Source: Acidobacteriota bacterium
Lineage (GTDB): Bacteria > Acidobacteriota > Terriglobia > UBA7540
Direction of reading: 5' to 3'
Assembly: GCA_021828245.1 (NCBI GenBank)
Contig: JAKASC010000053.1
Coordinates: 1 to 11,750, forward strand
DNA length: 11,750 nucleotides
A model generated the notes under the pieces. It saw nothing but the letters and a program-made list of their open reading frames with translations, was not told the origin of the DNA and did no database searches. This document shows, one piece after another, positions 1-6,217 of the stretch. The position numbers and the translations under genes are program-made. Every line of letters starts with the position of its first letter. Position 1 is the stretch's first letter.

Positions 1-131
1 TTTACGAGCATAACCTCACGGACCCGCAACTCATGGTGCCGATCCTTCGGCAGATCGCTCGGAACAATCGTTATCTCCACATCGCGCAAGTCGAAGCCCA
101 GACGATTTTGCAGAGAATCCAAGACAAGTAA
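1..131 (+). CDS. C-terminal end of an unidentified protein (partial)
   Basis: An open frame enters from the left edge (first full codon at position 3) and stops at TAA 129-131, giving 42 visible residues. The tail is hydrophilic and probably helical (ends QTILQRIQDK) and shows no motif I recognise. The frame is open to the edge and is followed by a plausible promoter for the next gene, which supports a real gene end. With only 42 residues, chance openness cannot be excluded. No function is proposed. Confidence 0.45.
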   Translation, partial: YEHNLTDPQLMVPILRQIARNNRYLHIAQVEAQTILQRIQDK

Positions 132-172
132 TGGGGCTTCGCGGGGGCGCGCATGCCGAGGCAATCTAATTT

Positions 173-203
173 TTGTGCCGACGGCCGCGATTTGTGATAT
201 GTT
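173..203 (+). promoter_or_regulatory. Possible promoter for the 210-944 gene, perhaps leaderless
   Basis: TTGTGC (173-178) lies 19 bp before TATGTT (198-203), which is preceded by TGA and so forms an extended -10 (TGnTATGTT). The expected transcription start, about 7 bp after the -10, falls on the ATG at 210. No Shine-Dalgarno sequence precedes that ATG, so a leaderless mRNA is plausible. The -35 and spacing are weak. Confidence 0.25.
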
Positions 204-209
204 CGTTTT

Positions 210-944
210 ATGAAAGCGTGGCTCGCCAGCGCGTTACTCTTGGCGGGTGTGTGGTTTCCCGCCATAGTGAGCGCGCAAGTAGCCAGCGTCGAACATCCTT
301 TTTCACCCAACGCGACGCAACTGGTTCAGGGGTTTGGAAATATTCCCCGTCTCCCTGACACGACGCGAATGTGGACGCTTCCCATCGGCTCCTCCAGCAA
401 CGTGTCCCCAGCCGTGGGCCGGCCGTTTGGCCCTCGGCCAGGGCCGGGTTTCCGGCGACCTTTCTCGCCACCGACCGATGTGGATGATAACGAGCCGAGC
501 TTCTTCTTCTCCGCCGTCTTCTGGTCTCCGATGTTGTTTCCGTACTTGTGGGACTCACCGTGGGACGCTCCGCCTGCTCAGCCTGTTTCGGCTTCGAAAC
601 CCCGCAGCGAGCGGACGCTTCGCCGACAGATGGGGCGACTCACGAGAGAAATTATGAAACTGCGATATTACGAAGAAGCGTCCAATCAGAGGTCCCAGGG
701 ACTGATGCCTCGGGCCCGCTCCATCCCTGCGCACCCTGCGCCCAAAGTCGAAAAGCTTTTGCCCACCGTTTTTGTATTTCGGAATGGTCGGCAATTCACT
801 GCCACCGATTACGCTATCTTTGGAAACACCCTCTGGATTTTCGGAAATCAGACAGCCAAACAAATTCCTCTAAGTCTCCTGAACCTTGCTGCCAGCAAAA
901 AGCTCAATGATCAGCGCGGCGTGAACTTCGTCTTGCCGGATTAG
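210..944 (+). CDS. Secreted hypothetical protein with proline-rich middle and conserved C-terminal domain
   Basis: The protein has 244 residues. Residues 1-22 form a classical Sec signal peptide: Lys2, a hydrophobic core, and a V-S-A cleavage site before Gln23. Residues about 70-125 are rich in Pro, Phe and Trp and probably poorly structured. Residues 132-160 are strongly charged and likely helical. Residues 185-244 form a compact beta-rich module beginning PTVFVFRNGR and ending RGVNFVLPD. I recall this C-terminal module at the end of many exported acidobacterial proteins, but I know no function for it. The protein should act outside the cytoplasmic membrane. The start is the ATG directly before the signal peptide; no ribosome binding site is visible. 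It stands alone, 144 bp before the uxaE start on the same strand, and I see no functional link to it. Confidence 0.75.
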   Translation: MKAWLASALLLAGVWFPAIVSAQVASVEHPFSPNATQLVQGFGNIPRLPDTTRMWTLPIGSSSNVSPAVGRPFGPRPGPGFRRPFSPPTDVDDNEPSFFFSAVFWSPMLFPYLWDSPWDAPPAQPVSASKPRSERTLRRQMGRLTREIMKLRYYEEASNQRSQGLMPRARSIPAHPAPKVEKLLPTVFVFRNGRQFTATDYAIFGNTLWIFGNQTAKQIPLSLLNLAASKKLNDQRGVNFVLPD

Positions 945-1011
945 GGTTGCCCGCCGAAGCCGTTTGGAACCGTTCCCGAACCCGAGCCTGCCCAGCGAGG
1001 CCTTGACGTTG

Positions 1012-1032
1012 GGGGACAATATTCTTGTCCCC
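1012..1032. promoter_or_regulatory. Perfect inverted repeat upstream of uxaE, candidate operator
   Basis: GGGGACAA (1012-1019) and its exact complement TTGTCCCC (1025-1032) flank a 5-base spacer. The right arm overlaps the only plausible -35 (TTGTCC, 1025-1030) for the downstream gene. That fits a repressor site. The extra G run after it (1033-1037) and the location between genes also allow a dispersed REP-like palindrome. Confidence 0.45.
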
Positions 1033-1055
1033 GGGGGTATCGAATGCGCTAAAAT
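1025..1055 (+). promoter_or_regulatory. Possible promoter for uxaE
   Basis: TAAAAT (1050-1055) is a 5/6 match to the -10 consensus and lies 33 bp before the uxaE ATG. TTGTCC (1025-1030) is a weak -35 at a long 19-bp spacing. An AAGGAG ribosome binding site (1075-1080) follows. Confidence 0.35.
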
Positions 1056-1088
1056 GACAGGTCATATTTTAGTGAAGGAGCACGGATA

Positions 1089-2975
1089 ATGAGCGCGACG
1101 ACGATCGCCGATGAGCTGGGATCTGCTGCGCAGGCGGTTCTCCAGACCGCCGCGAGGCACCTCGCCGATGCCGAAGCGCGTGAGCGGCTGGCACGGCACT
1201 TGGAATCGTTTCCAACAACGCGCGTCCGCATTCGGCCGCCGTCCTTAACAATGGAGCCCACCTCCTCCATTTTCTATCTGGCTGCCGACCTTCTCGCTGA
1301 GCCCAAACCGAAGCCTGTTCTCTTGCGATTCGCGCCTGGCAGTGAACCCGGCCGGGAGCGGTTCATCAATTCGCTTCATGCCTTCACGGTTCACACCTCG
1401 GCAGGGCCGATGAGCGTGAACGTCTTCTCCTTTGGAACGGCTGATTATGAGAATATCCGCGCCTTTGTAGAAGAAGTTGATCGGGCTTTCTTGCCTCGTC
1501 CGCAAAAAGCGGAACCGGCCGTTGCGGCTGGGAATCGCCACCCCGAAATAAGTTTGCCCGCGGTCTTCGATGCTTACCGTGAGGTCTTGAATCGGTTGGG
1601 CGTCAACATGGCATCCACCGTCCAGCTCTCGGCGACCCGCGAGATGACAACCGAGGAAGCGCTCAAGGATCGTGACGGTGAGGATCCCACGGCCATTGGC
1701 CACACCAGAGTTTCCATTCGGCACCTCTACCATGCAGGGCTCTGGGCGGCGATCCGCGCGGGTTGGCGCGATGGCTACACGGCGGAGGCTGACCACTTTA
1801 TCGTCTCCGGCGGCACGCCGGCGGAAATCAGCCGCTCAATCGAGGCCGCCAAAACGGCCATTCGCCACGCCGTGGGCTACACCAAGTTTACGACCGACAC
1901 GTCGCGCCTGTTTGAGCTGGAGGCTGATCCGCGTCACCCCACTCCCTGGAGCGAATCGAAGGTTTTAGAACGATTTGAGCAATTGTTCCAAGACTCTGAA
2001 CGGCGCTGGATAATGAGCGAGTTCTCCCAAACGTTCGCGACCGACCAGGCCGAGTACCGTTTGAGCCAGCCCGAAATCATCCGTCTGGCGGTTAAATTTG
2101 GCCAGAGCCTGAAGCTGAACGAGGACCTTTACGATTACATTCGAAGGGTCAAAGCAGAGGCAGGCGTGGACGGTGGCTTTGATTTCGAACCATCCATTGA
2201 CGAAGCCGACACACTGACCACGCCCCAAGAGATGATTTTCGTCATGCAATGGCTCAAGGCGCGGGGACGTCCCGCTCAACTTTGTCCGCCCAATCTTGGG
2301 TTCAAGAAGCGTCAGGCCTATCCTGTGGCTTTGGAAACGACGGAGGCGCAGGGTGTCGGTCTCAGGGATTACGCCAAGGGTAAGATGTGGCCGGAGCTGG
2401 AGGTTCGAGTGGCAAGGGATTTTCAGGGACAGCCGCTGCACGAACTGGCCGCACGCGTCGCCGAGCTGGCTGCCGTCGCCCGAAGTTTCGACGCCACCCT
2501 GAGCATTCACTCCGGCAGCGGAAAGCAGCCTGAAGTCCTGGAGGTGATTGGAAGGGCCACCCAGGGGCGCGTAAATTACAAAATTTCTGGCGAGCTTCAA
2601 CTTCAACTGTTTGACGTTTTGGCCCGCCAGCCCGCAAATTCCCCTTGGCGTCAACTCTTTGAAAGGATGGTCCATCGCGCCAATGAGTTTGCTGCTCGCG
2701 GCCTATTCGGTCATGAAAGCGAGCTAGCTGCCACGTATCGCGCCTTGGGCCGGGAGTTTAATTTGGGAAACTCTTCACACGGCCGCGTGGACGGCAATCT
2801 GTTCCTTGTTTTTTGGTTGGGCAACATGGTCGGAAGCCGCGACCTTCACTCGCCCGATGGCGACTCTCGCTTTTTCAAGGAAAAACTTGATGAATTGCCG
2901 GAAGAATTAGTGCAGGAAGTTCAGCGTCGCAATTCGCGTTACGTTGTCTGGCTGGCAGAGCACCTGCGAGCTTGA
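1089..2975 (+). CDS. uxaE: Tagaturonate epimerase family protein (UxaE-like)
   Basis: UxaE epimerises D-tagaturonate to D-fructuronate in the cytoplasm, linking D-galacturonate to the D-glucuronate route. The metal-binding barrel core is recognisable: ADHFIVSGGT (234-243), YTKFTTDTSRLF (264-275), FEPSIDEADT followed by TTPQE (366-381), and LSIHSGSGKQ (471-480). The His, Asp and Glu residues in these stretches (such as H236, E367, H474) are candidate metal or substrate ligands. At 628 residues it is longer than the roughly 480-500 I expect for the family. The extra length is at the N-terminus (about 150 residues) plus a tail after about 560. The ATG at 1089 has AAGGAG 8 bp upstream. The next gene, an SDR dehydrogenase, starts 57 bp downstream on the same strand, consistent with a hexuronate operon. 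I am confident of the family and less so of the exact substrate. Confidence 0.8.
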   Translation: MSATTIADELGSAAQAVLQTAARHLADAEARERLARHLESFPTTRVRIRPPSLTMEPTSSIFYLAADLLAEPKPKPVLLRFAPGSEPGRERFINSLHAFTVHTSAGPMSVNVFSFGTADYENIRAFVEEVDRAFLPRPQKAEPAVAAGNRHPEISLPAVFDAYREVLNRLGVNMASTVQLSATREMTTEEALKDRDGEDPTAIGHTRVSIRHLYHAGLWAAIRAGWRDGYTAEADHFIVSGGTPAEISRSIEAAKTAIRHAVGYTKFTTDTSRLFELEADPRHPTPWSESKVLERFEQLFQDSERRWIMSEFSQTFATDQAEYRLSQPEIIRLAVKFGQSLKLNEDLYDYIRRVKAEAGVDGGFDFEPSIDEADTLTTPQEMIFVMQWLKARGRPAQLCPPNLGFKKRQAYPVALETTEAQGVGLRDYAKGKMWPELEVRVARDFQGQPLHELAARVAELAAVARSFDATLSIHSGSGKQPEVLEVIGRATQGRVNYKISGELQLQLFDVLARQPANSPWRQLFERMVHRANEFAARGLFGHESELAATYRALGREFNLGNSSHGRVDGNLFLVFWLGNMVGSRDLHSPDGDSRFFKEKLDELPEELVQEVQRRNSRYVVWLAEHLRA

Positions 2976-3032
2976 AATGAGAAGGCGCTCTCACGCATGC
3001 CAAGGCTTCAAATTACTTTGAGGACTTTCACC

Positions 3033-3809
3033 ATGGCTTACGCAGGTCTGAGTTTAGATGGCAAGAAAGCACTGGTCTTTGGAGGAACCAGCGGAATCGG
3101 AAAGTCCATTGCGGTCGGCTTGGCCCAGGCCGGCGCGGACGTCGTTCCGGTCAGCCGTCGCGTCAGCGAGGTTCAAGTGGCGGCAGCGGAAATACGAGCT
3201 TTGGGCAAGCAATCGCTGGAGCTGACGGCCGACGTCACGCGTCGCGACCAGATTCAATCGGTCATCGAAAAGATGCGCGCGGCCTTGCAGCGCATTGATA
3301 TCTTGGTGAACTCGGCGGGCATCAATCTTCGTGTGCCGTCCTTGGACGCTACGGAACAACAATGGGAGCAGATGATGGCCATCAACCTAACGGGCACTTG
3401 GAACACCTGTCAGTTGGTGGGCAGAGTCATGAAGGAGCAAAATTACGGGCGCATCATTAACATTGCTTCCATCACGTCGTTTCTGAGTGCGCACGAAGTC
3501 ACGGCGTACGCCGCGAGCAAGGGCGGCGTGGCTTCCGTCACTCGATGCCTGGCGGCCGAATGGGCCAAGTACAACATCACGGTCAATGCAATTGCTCCGG
3601 GTGTTTTTGAAACGCCGCTCAACACGGCTCTTATCCATCGCCCGGCGCGGCGGGATTCCATTCTCTCTCACACGCCCATGAAACGTTTTGGGCAGTTGGA
3701 GGAGATTAAAGGCGCGGCTATTTTTCTGGCTTCGGATAGCGCGAGCTTTGTGACCGGGGCGTTCATAGCGGTGGATGGCGGCTTCATGGCGCAAGGGATT
3801 GGGGAATAG
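3033..3809 (+). CDS. Short-chain dehydrogenase/reductase, probable fructuronate (mannonate) oxidoreductase
   Basis: This 258-residue classical SDR should be an NAD(P)H-dependent cytoplasmic oxidoreductase. Visible are the cofactor loop GGTSGIG (17-23), DVT (67-69), the NSAG variant of NNAG (93-96), and the catalytic set N118, S146, Y159 and K163 (YAASK). The PG at 189-190 and the C-terminal VTGAFIAVDGG are typical. The usual Thr before GG is Phe (VFGG), a mild departure. I prefer the ATG at 3033, with GAGGA 8 bp upstream, because it starts just before the Rossmann fold. An in-frame ATG at 2997 would add 12 unusual residues. Position 57 bp after uxaE suggests that it reduces D-fructuronate to D-mannonate. 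The specificity is inferred from context; KduD-like or sugar dehydrogenase activity is possible. Confidence 0.85.
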   Translation: MAYAGLSLDGKKALVFGGTSGIGKSIAVGLAQAGADVVPVSRRVSEVQVAAAEIRALGKQSLELTADVTRRDQIQSVIEKMRAALQRIDILVNSAGINLRVPSLDATEQQWEQMMAINLTGTWNTCQLVGRVMKEQNYGRIINIASITSFLSAHEVTAYAASKGGVASVTRCLAAEWAKYNITVNAIAPGVFETPLNTALIHRPARRDSILSHTPMKRFGQLEEIKGAAIFLASDSASFVTGAFIAVDGGFMAQGIGE

Positions 3810-4502
3810 GTCAATTTCGAGCAAGTTTTGCCGAGTGTATCGAAAGGCGACAAAAACGCGCAAAAACCTAGGTCTGACGGCCCGCGAATTTTAAGTAATT
3901 CATTGATAACACAACTGTTATAAAATTTTACAAAATTCTGTCCCAAACGTCCCAATTGTCCCATTTTGGGGTGATAGGCTGGGGGATGGGCGCTCCGTGA
4001 GGCGGGCGGGGTTCGAGGCGTTCGGGCGTGCGGGCGCACGCCGAGGGAGAAGCGGCCTATTTTGCGGCGTGAGTCGAAATTCCGCCGACGGGCGACTTTA
4101 GGGTCGCGGTGGCAAGCTGGGGAGAAAAAGGCTTGTTATACGACCGCGGCCGGAGCGCGACCGACGAGTGAGGCTTCGCGGTGATGGGTTGCGCGGCGGC
4201 TCCTGGCTGAGGCTGCCAATGGCTCCGTGGCCGCCAGCTCGAACCCGCCACGTGGCTCATTCGCGGCAAGCGATGGCGACCTCAAGGTTGCCCCTACGCC
4301 AGTTCATCGTGGCCACGTGACGGCCGGGCTTGCGCCTGCCCGGTGGCTCATTCGTGGCGGGAGGCCGCTGGTGACGCGGCTGGAAGAGGCCGAGGCGCCG
4401 GCAGCACAGGTGTGGTATGGCTGCCCCTCATACCTCGCGCCCACCGAGTCGCACGCCACCGCGAATCCCACGTCAAGAGCCGCAAAGGAAGCCAAACTGC
4501 GG
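3810..4502. other. Long gene-poor region with repeat-like sequence
   Basis: No convincing gene occupies this stretch. It begins with an AT-rich patch (about 3890-3940) that is unusual for the surroundings, followed by three tandem 9-mers (3940-3966). A GC-rich hairpin follows, with GGCGTGC (4025-4031) pairing to GCACGCC (4036-4042) over a 4-base loop but no T run after it. Near-identical GTGGCTCATTCG(C/T)GGC copies occur at about 4252 and 4341, about 90 bp apart. At the right end CGCAAAGG (4481-4488) and CCTTTGCG (4506-4513) are inverted. The frames open here (4227-4565 plus, 4057-4269 minus) encode low-complexity sequence without start signals. The stretch looks like dispersed intergenic repeats or decayed insertion debris, but I cannot name a family. 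Confidence 0.5.
3940..3966. repeat. Three tandem 9-bp repeats
   Basis: GTCCCAAAC, GTCCCAATT and GTCCCATTT follow one another without gaps and share GTCCCA. They directly follow the AT-rich patch. The arrangement resembles a small iteron or protein-binding array, but three degenerate copies is a short run. Confidence 0.4.
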
Positions 4503-4682
4503 CTACCTTTGCGCTACGCCGCTGCCGAGGGTTACTTCCTTGTGTGGGTTGAGATCGAGTTTTAATTCTGCGGCAAGGGAAAGAAGGTGCTTCTCCACCT
4601 CGTCCCTGAAGGGCTTCTCCAAAATCCCTTCTCGCGAGGCATCCTTAAAAACCTGCGCAAGCTTGCTGGCATCAATATCCAT
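4503..4682 (-). pseudogene. N-terminal remnant of a larger gene, possibly restriction-modification related
   Basis: On the minus strand ATG (4680-4682) opens a 59-codon frame ending at TAG (4503-4505). The residues look like real protein: MDIDASKLAQVFKDASREG, then EKPFRDEVEKHLLSLAAEL and LNPHKEVTLGSG, with heptad-like helices. The pattern reminds me of the N-terminal segment of large Eco57I-type or N-6 DNA methylase/restriction proteins, where a 'GRAD' nuclease motif would come next. Here the sequence instead reads GSGVAQR and stops, just where the repeat-like noncoding DNA begins. This suggests that the gene was cut off by a rearrangement at about 4505-4525. It is the third frame on the minus strand after the XRE and ImmA genes, separated from ImmA by 127 bp. 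The family assignment is weak; that it is a truncation is more likely than not. Confidence 0.45.
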
Positions 4683-4753
4683 GGTAGCAGGGTCGTAAAG
4701 TCCAGAGATTTAACGTTTACCACAATATCTAGGGCCCGGCAAAGTAATTCTCG

Positions 4754-4777
4754 CCACCGGGGTGTTTCAGCCGGTGG
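4754..4777 (-). terminator. Hairpin downstream of the ImmA-like gene, weak terminator candidate
   Basis: CCACCGG (4754-4760) pairs perfectly with CCGGTGG (4771-4777) across a 10-base loop. It lies 33 bp past the ImmA stop on the minus strand. The sequence after it on that strand has only scattered T residues, so intrinsic termination would be inefficient. Confidence 0.35.
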
Positions 4778-4809
4778 TCAATTCCGATAGCTTCAGAAAT
4801 CGTAAGCTG

Positions 4810-5397
4810 CTAGCGTTGGCGCGACCGAAAGAATTTGTAGGCGCCCGTGATTTTTATTCGATATTCGATCAACTGGACTGTGACTTCGTACAATTCCGCC
4901 ATTGCCTCAATGCTCTGGCCGGAGTTTATGGACGAATAGAAGGCCGCCCAGGGCAATAGAGCAGCGGCTCCGATCCCGTAAGCTTCCTTCTCCTGGTCGC
5001 CATCATAATCTCGAAATTGCAAACCGTCGCCTTCAAGCATAACTTTGGAGGGTACGTGCTTGAGATACGTGTGAACGATTTCCTCCATGAGCGTGATCTT
5101 GCATCTTCGACGACTGTGATTCGGATTCAGAATGCAGAGGAAGCTGCCGTCGGGGAGGGGCTTTGGGTAAACGCCTCCTGACCACTCGTGGTTTGCTTCG
5201 TATCGGAGGTGTCTACGATCCTCTTCCGTCAGGAGATCCATGGCTTCACGGCCATCCAACACCCGAAGCCCCACTTTAGTTGCCAGTTGCCACGGGTCAA
5301 GAAGTCCGCAGGCCTGGACTCGGGCAAGTTTCCGCAACGCGAGCGCGTGAGGCTCCCATTGCTTGGCCCGATTGCTGAAAGGCAGAAACAAACTCAT
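4810..5397 (-). CDS. ImmA/IrrE-like (M78, COG2856) putative metallopeptidase with altered HExxH
   Basis: ImmA/IrrE proteins are cytoplasmic zinc peptidases that typically inactivate a partner XRE repressor after a stress or infection signal. The 195 residues show the usual order: an N-terminal helical region, LLTEEDRRHLRYEANHEWSG (55-74), CILNPNHSRRRCKITLMEEIVHTY (88-111) as the zinc-helix region, QEKEAYGIGAAALLP (135-149) with the third-ligand glutamate (E136 or E138), and a C-terminal helical segment EYRIKITGA (178-186). The motif expected to read HExxH is EEIVH (105-109), so the first zinc histidine is glutamate. I recall similar MEEI-xH forms in this branch, so this may be a subfamily trait, with altered or no catalysis. 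The gene overlaps the XRE gene by 4 nt (ATGA), so translation is coupled and the two proteins are probably partners. Confidence 0.8.
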   Translation of the reverse strand: MSLFLPFSNRAKQWEPHALALRKLARVQACGLLDPWQLATKVGLRVLDGREAMDLLTEEDRRHLRYEANHEWSGGVYPKPLPDGSFLCILNPNHSRRRCKITLMEEIVHTYLKHVPSKVMLEGDGLQFRDYDGDQEKEAYGIGAAALLPWAAFYSSINSGQSIEAMAELYEVTVQLIEYRIKITGAYKFFRSRQR

Positions 5398-5771
5398 TTC
5401 TCCTTTTGTTCCACAAGGGTATCGTAGGCCGTCCGAAACATATTGGCGAGCGCACTGGCAGTCTTTTTGTCCAGTTTCTTGTCCGCTCGCAAATACAGTT
5501 CCACGACATCAGGTGTGGCGTCTGACTCCTTCTTTCCCGGCGGCCGCGGCATGCGCTTGTCGGCAAGCGATTCAACTGGGTCACCCAGCCATTCCGAGAG
5601 TGCGAGAAGAGTGTCGCTCTCTATTTCATTTGCGCCGCCCCGTTCGATTCGAGACAGAGTTGGAATGCTGATTTTGGTGGCATCGGCTACCTGCCGCAGA
5701 GTCAATTCGCGCCGAGTTCGTACCCGCCGGAGTCGCTCACCGAGCCGGGCGATGTCGATGCGTTCTGCCAT
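5394..5771 (-). CDS. XRE-family helix-turn-helix transcriptional regulator
   Basis: The 125-residue protein has a lambda-repressor-like DNA-binding domain at residues 8-65, with the helix-turn-helix at LTLRQVADATKISIPTLSRIERG (positions 23-45). A charged linker follows (72-85, MPRPPGKKESDA), then a C-terminal helical segment (87-125) likely used for dimerisation or contact with the ImmA-like partner. The ATG at 5769-5771 has an AGGAGG site 4-5 bp upstream. Its promoter lies in the 173-bp divergent region and overlaps that of the ubiquitin-like operon. The likely role is autorepression and control of the divergent operon, relieved through the ImmA-like protein. The family is clear; targets and partner are inferred from gene arrangement. 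Confidence 0.9.
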   Translation of the reverse strand: MAERIDIARLGERLRRVRTRRELTLRQVADATKISIPTLSRIERGGANEIESDTLLALSEWLGDPVESLADKRMPRPPGKKESDATPDVVELYLRADKKLDKKTASALANMFRTAYDTLVEQKEK

Positions 5772-5816
5772 TAATCCTCCTCATTCTTGAATTAACGCCA
5801 ACTACAAGCGGTGACT

Positions 5817-5845
5817 ATCGTATACAAGAACGTTCTCCTTGACAA
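5817..5845 (-). promoter_or_regulatory. Predicted promoter of the XRE-ImmA operon
   Basis: Read on the minus strand, TTGTCA (5845-5840) is followed after exactly 17 bp by TACGAT (5822-5817). Transcription would start at about 5810, giving a leader of about 39 nt. The -35 overlaps that of the divergent promoter, so the two polymerases should compete. Confidence 0.5.
5825..5841. promoter_or_regulatory. Candidate operator O1 inside the overlapping promoters
   Basis: A 17-bp imperfect dyad begins CAAG and ends CTTG, with the perfect 8-bp palindrome GAACGTTC (5828-5835) inside. It fills the spacer of the XRE promoter and touches the -35 of the divergent promoter. CAAG half-sites resemble those of the larger palindrome 51 bp away (centre to centre, close to five helical turns), so one repressor could bind both. 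Confidence 0.45.
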
Positions 5846-5868
5846 GAGGCTTCGTGCTGAGGAATAAT
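5839..5868 (+). promoter_or_regulatory. Predicted promoter of the ubiquitin-like operon
   Basis: TTGACA (5839-5844) is a perfect consensus -35. It is followed after 18 bp by AATAAT (5863-5868), a 5/6 match to the -10. The predicted start is about 5875, leaving a leader of about 70 nt before the GTG at 5945. This strong promoter implies that silence, if any, comes from repression. Confidence 0.6.
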
Positions 5869-5900
5869 TATCGCACAAGAGAACTTCTCTTGGGCGATAA
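5868..5900. promoter_or_regulatory. 33-bp near-perfect palindrome at the start of the Ubl transcript (candidate operator O2)
   Basis: The arms are TTATCGC-A-CAAGAGAA and TTCTCTTG-G-GCGATAA, centred on C5884. Fifteen of 16 arm positions pair; the only mismatch is 5875/5893. It begins on the last base of the predicted -10 and covers the predicted transcription start, the classic position for a blocking operator. If transcribed, it would also fold as a long 5'-leader hairpin. No T run follows, so it is not an ordinary terminator. Confidence 0.65.
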
Positions 5901-5944
5901 GGAGCCTCTCGCCCCTTTCGCAACTCAATTGAAAGGAGCCGCAC

Positions 5945-6217
5945 GTGAGCGAACATCAACAAGTGCAAGCAGCCGATCAAGAAGGAATCGGGCATAAGGT
6001 GCCAGTAACGATAGACAACAGAACTGTGGAAATTCAAGCCCGTGAATATGTTGTATCGCAATTGAAGGCAGCTCTCGGTGTCGATCCGTCGCGAGAACTT
6101 GAGCAAGTTGTGGGTGGAAACCTCGTGGCCTTGGACGACAACTCGAAGATCCATATTCGCGGGGGCGAGGTGTTCGTGAGCCACGTCCGAGGCGGTGGGT
6201 CGTCGCATGGCGACTGA
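5945..6217 (+). CDS. Ubiquitin-like protein (multiubiquitin-type beta-grasp) with RGGG and short tail
   Basis: The 90-residue protein should be the modifier of the downstream conjugation enzymes. After a flexible N-terminus (1-17) comes a beta-grasp pattern: KVPVTIDNRTVEI (strands 1-2), VVSQLKAALGV (helix, 36-46), LEQVVGGNLVALDDNSKIHI (52-71), and GGEVFVSH (73-80). It ends VRGGGSSHGD, so a diglycine (G83-G85) is present but followed by SSHGD. Such a precursor would need trimming before activation, a natural job for the JAB protein encoded two genes later. It has one domain, unlike the tandem Ubl of Bil systems. The start is GTG with AAGGAG 6 bp upstream. It overlaps the E2-like gene by 11 nt. 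The assignment rests on fold pattern, C-terminus and operon; the Pfam family named is from recall. Confidence 0.8.
   Translation: MSEHQQVQAADQEGIGHKVPVTIDNRTVEIQAREYVVSQLKAALGVDPSRELEQVVGGNLVALDDNSKIHIRGGEVFVSHVRGGGSSHGD

Noticed and set aside
1965..2675. 236-residue minus-strand frame inside uxaE
   Set aside because: It lies wholly within the epimerase coding region, has no ribosome binding site that I can see and matches no family pattern.
4057..4269. 70-residue minus-strand frame rich in Pro, Ser and Arg
   Set aside because: The composition is that of translated noncoding GC-rich DNA. It has no start signal and no neighbour in operon arrangement.
4227..4565. 112-residue plus-strand frame in the gene-poor region
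   Set aside because: It has no ribosome binding site and low-complexity composition, and it spans the junction between the repeat-like DNA and the truncated minus-strand gene, so it is unlikely to be a real protein.
5868..5900. Palindrome as an intrinsic terminator
   Set aside because: It lies at the predicted transcription start of the operon and is followed by GGAGCC, not a T run.
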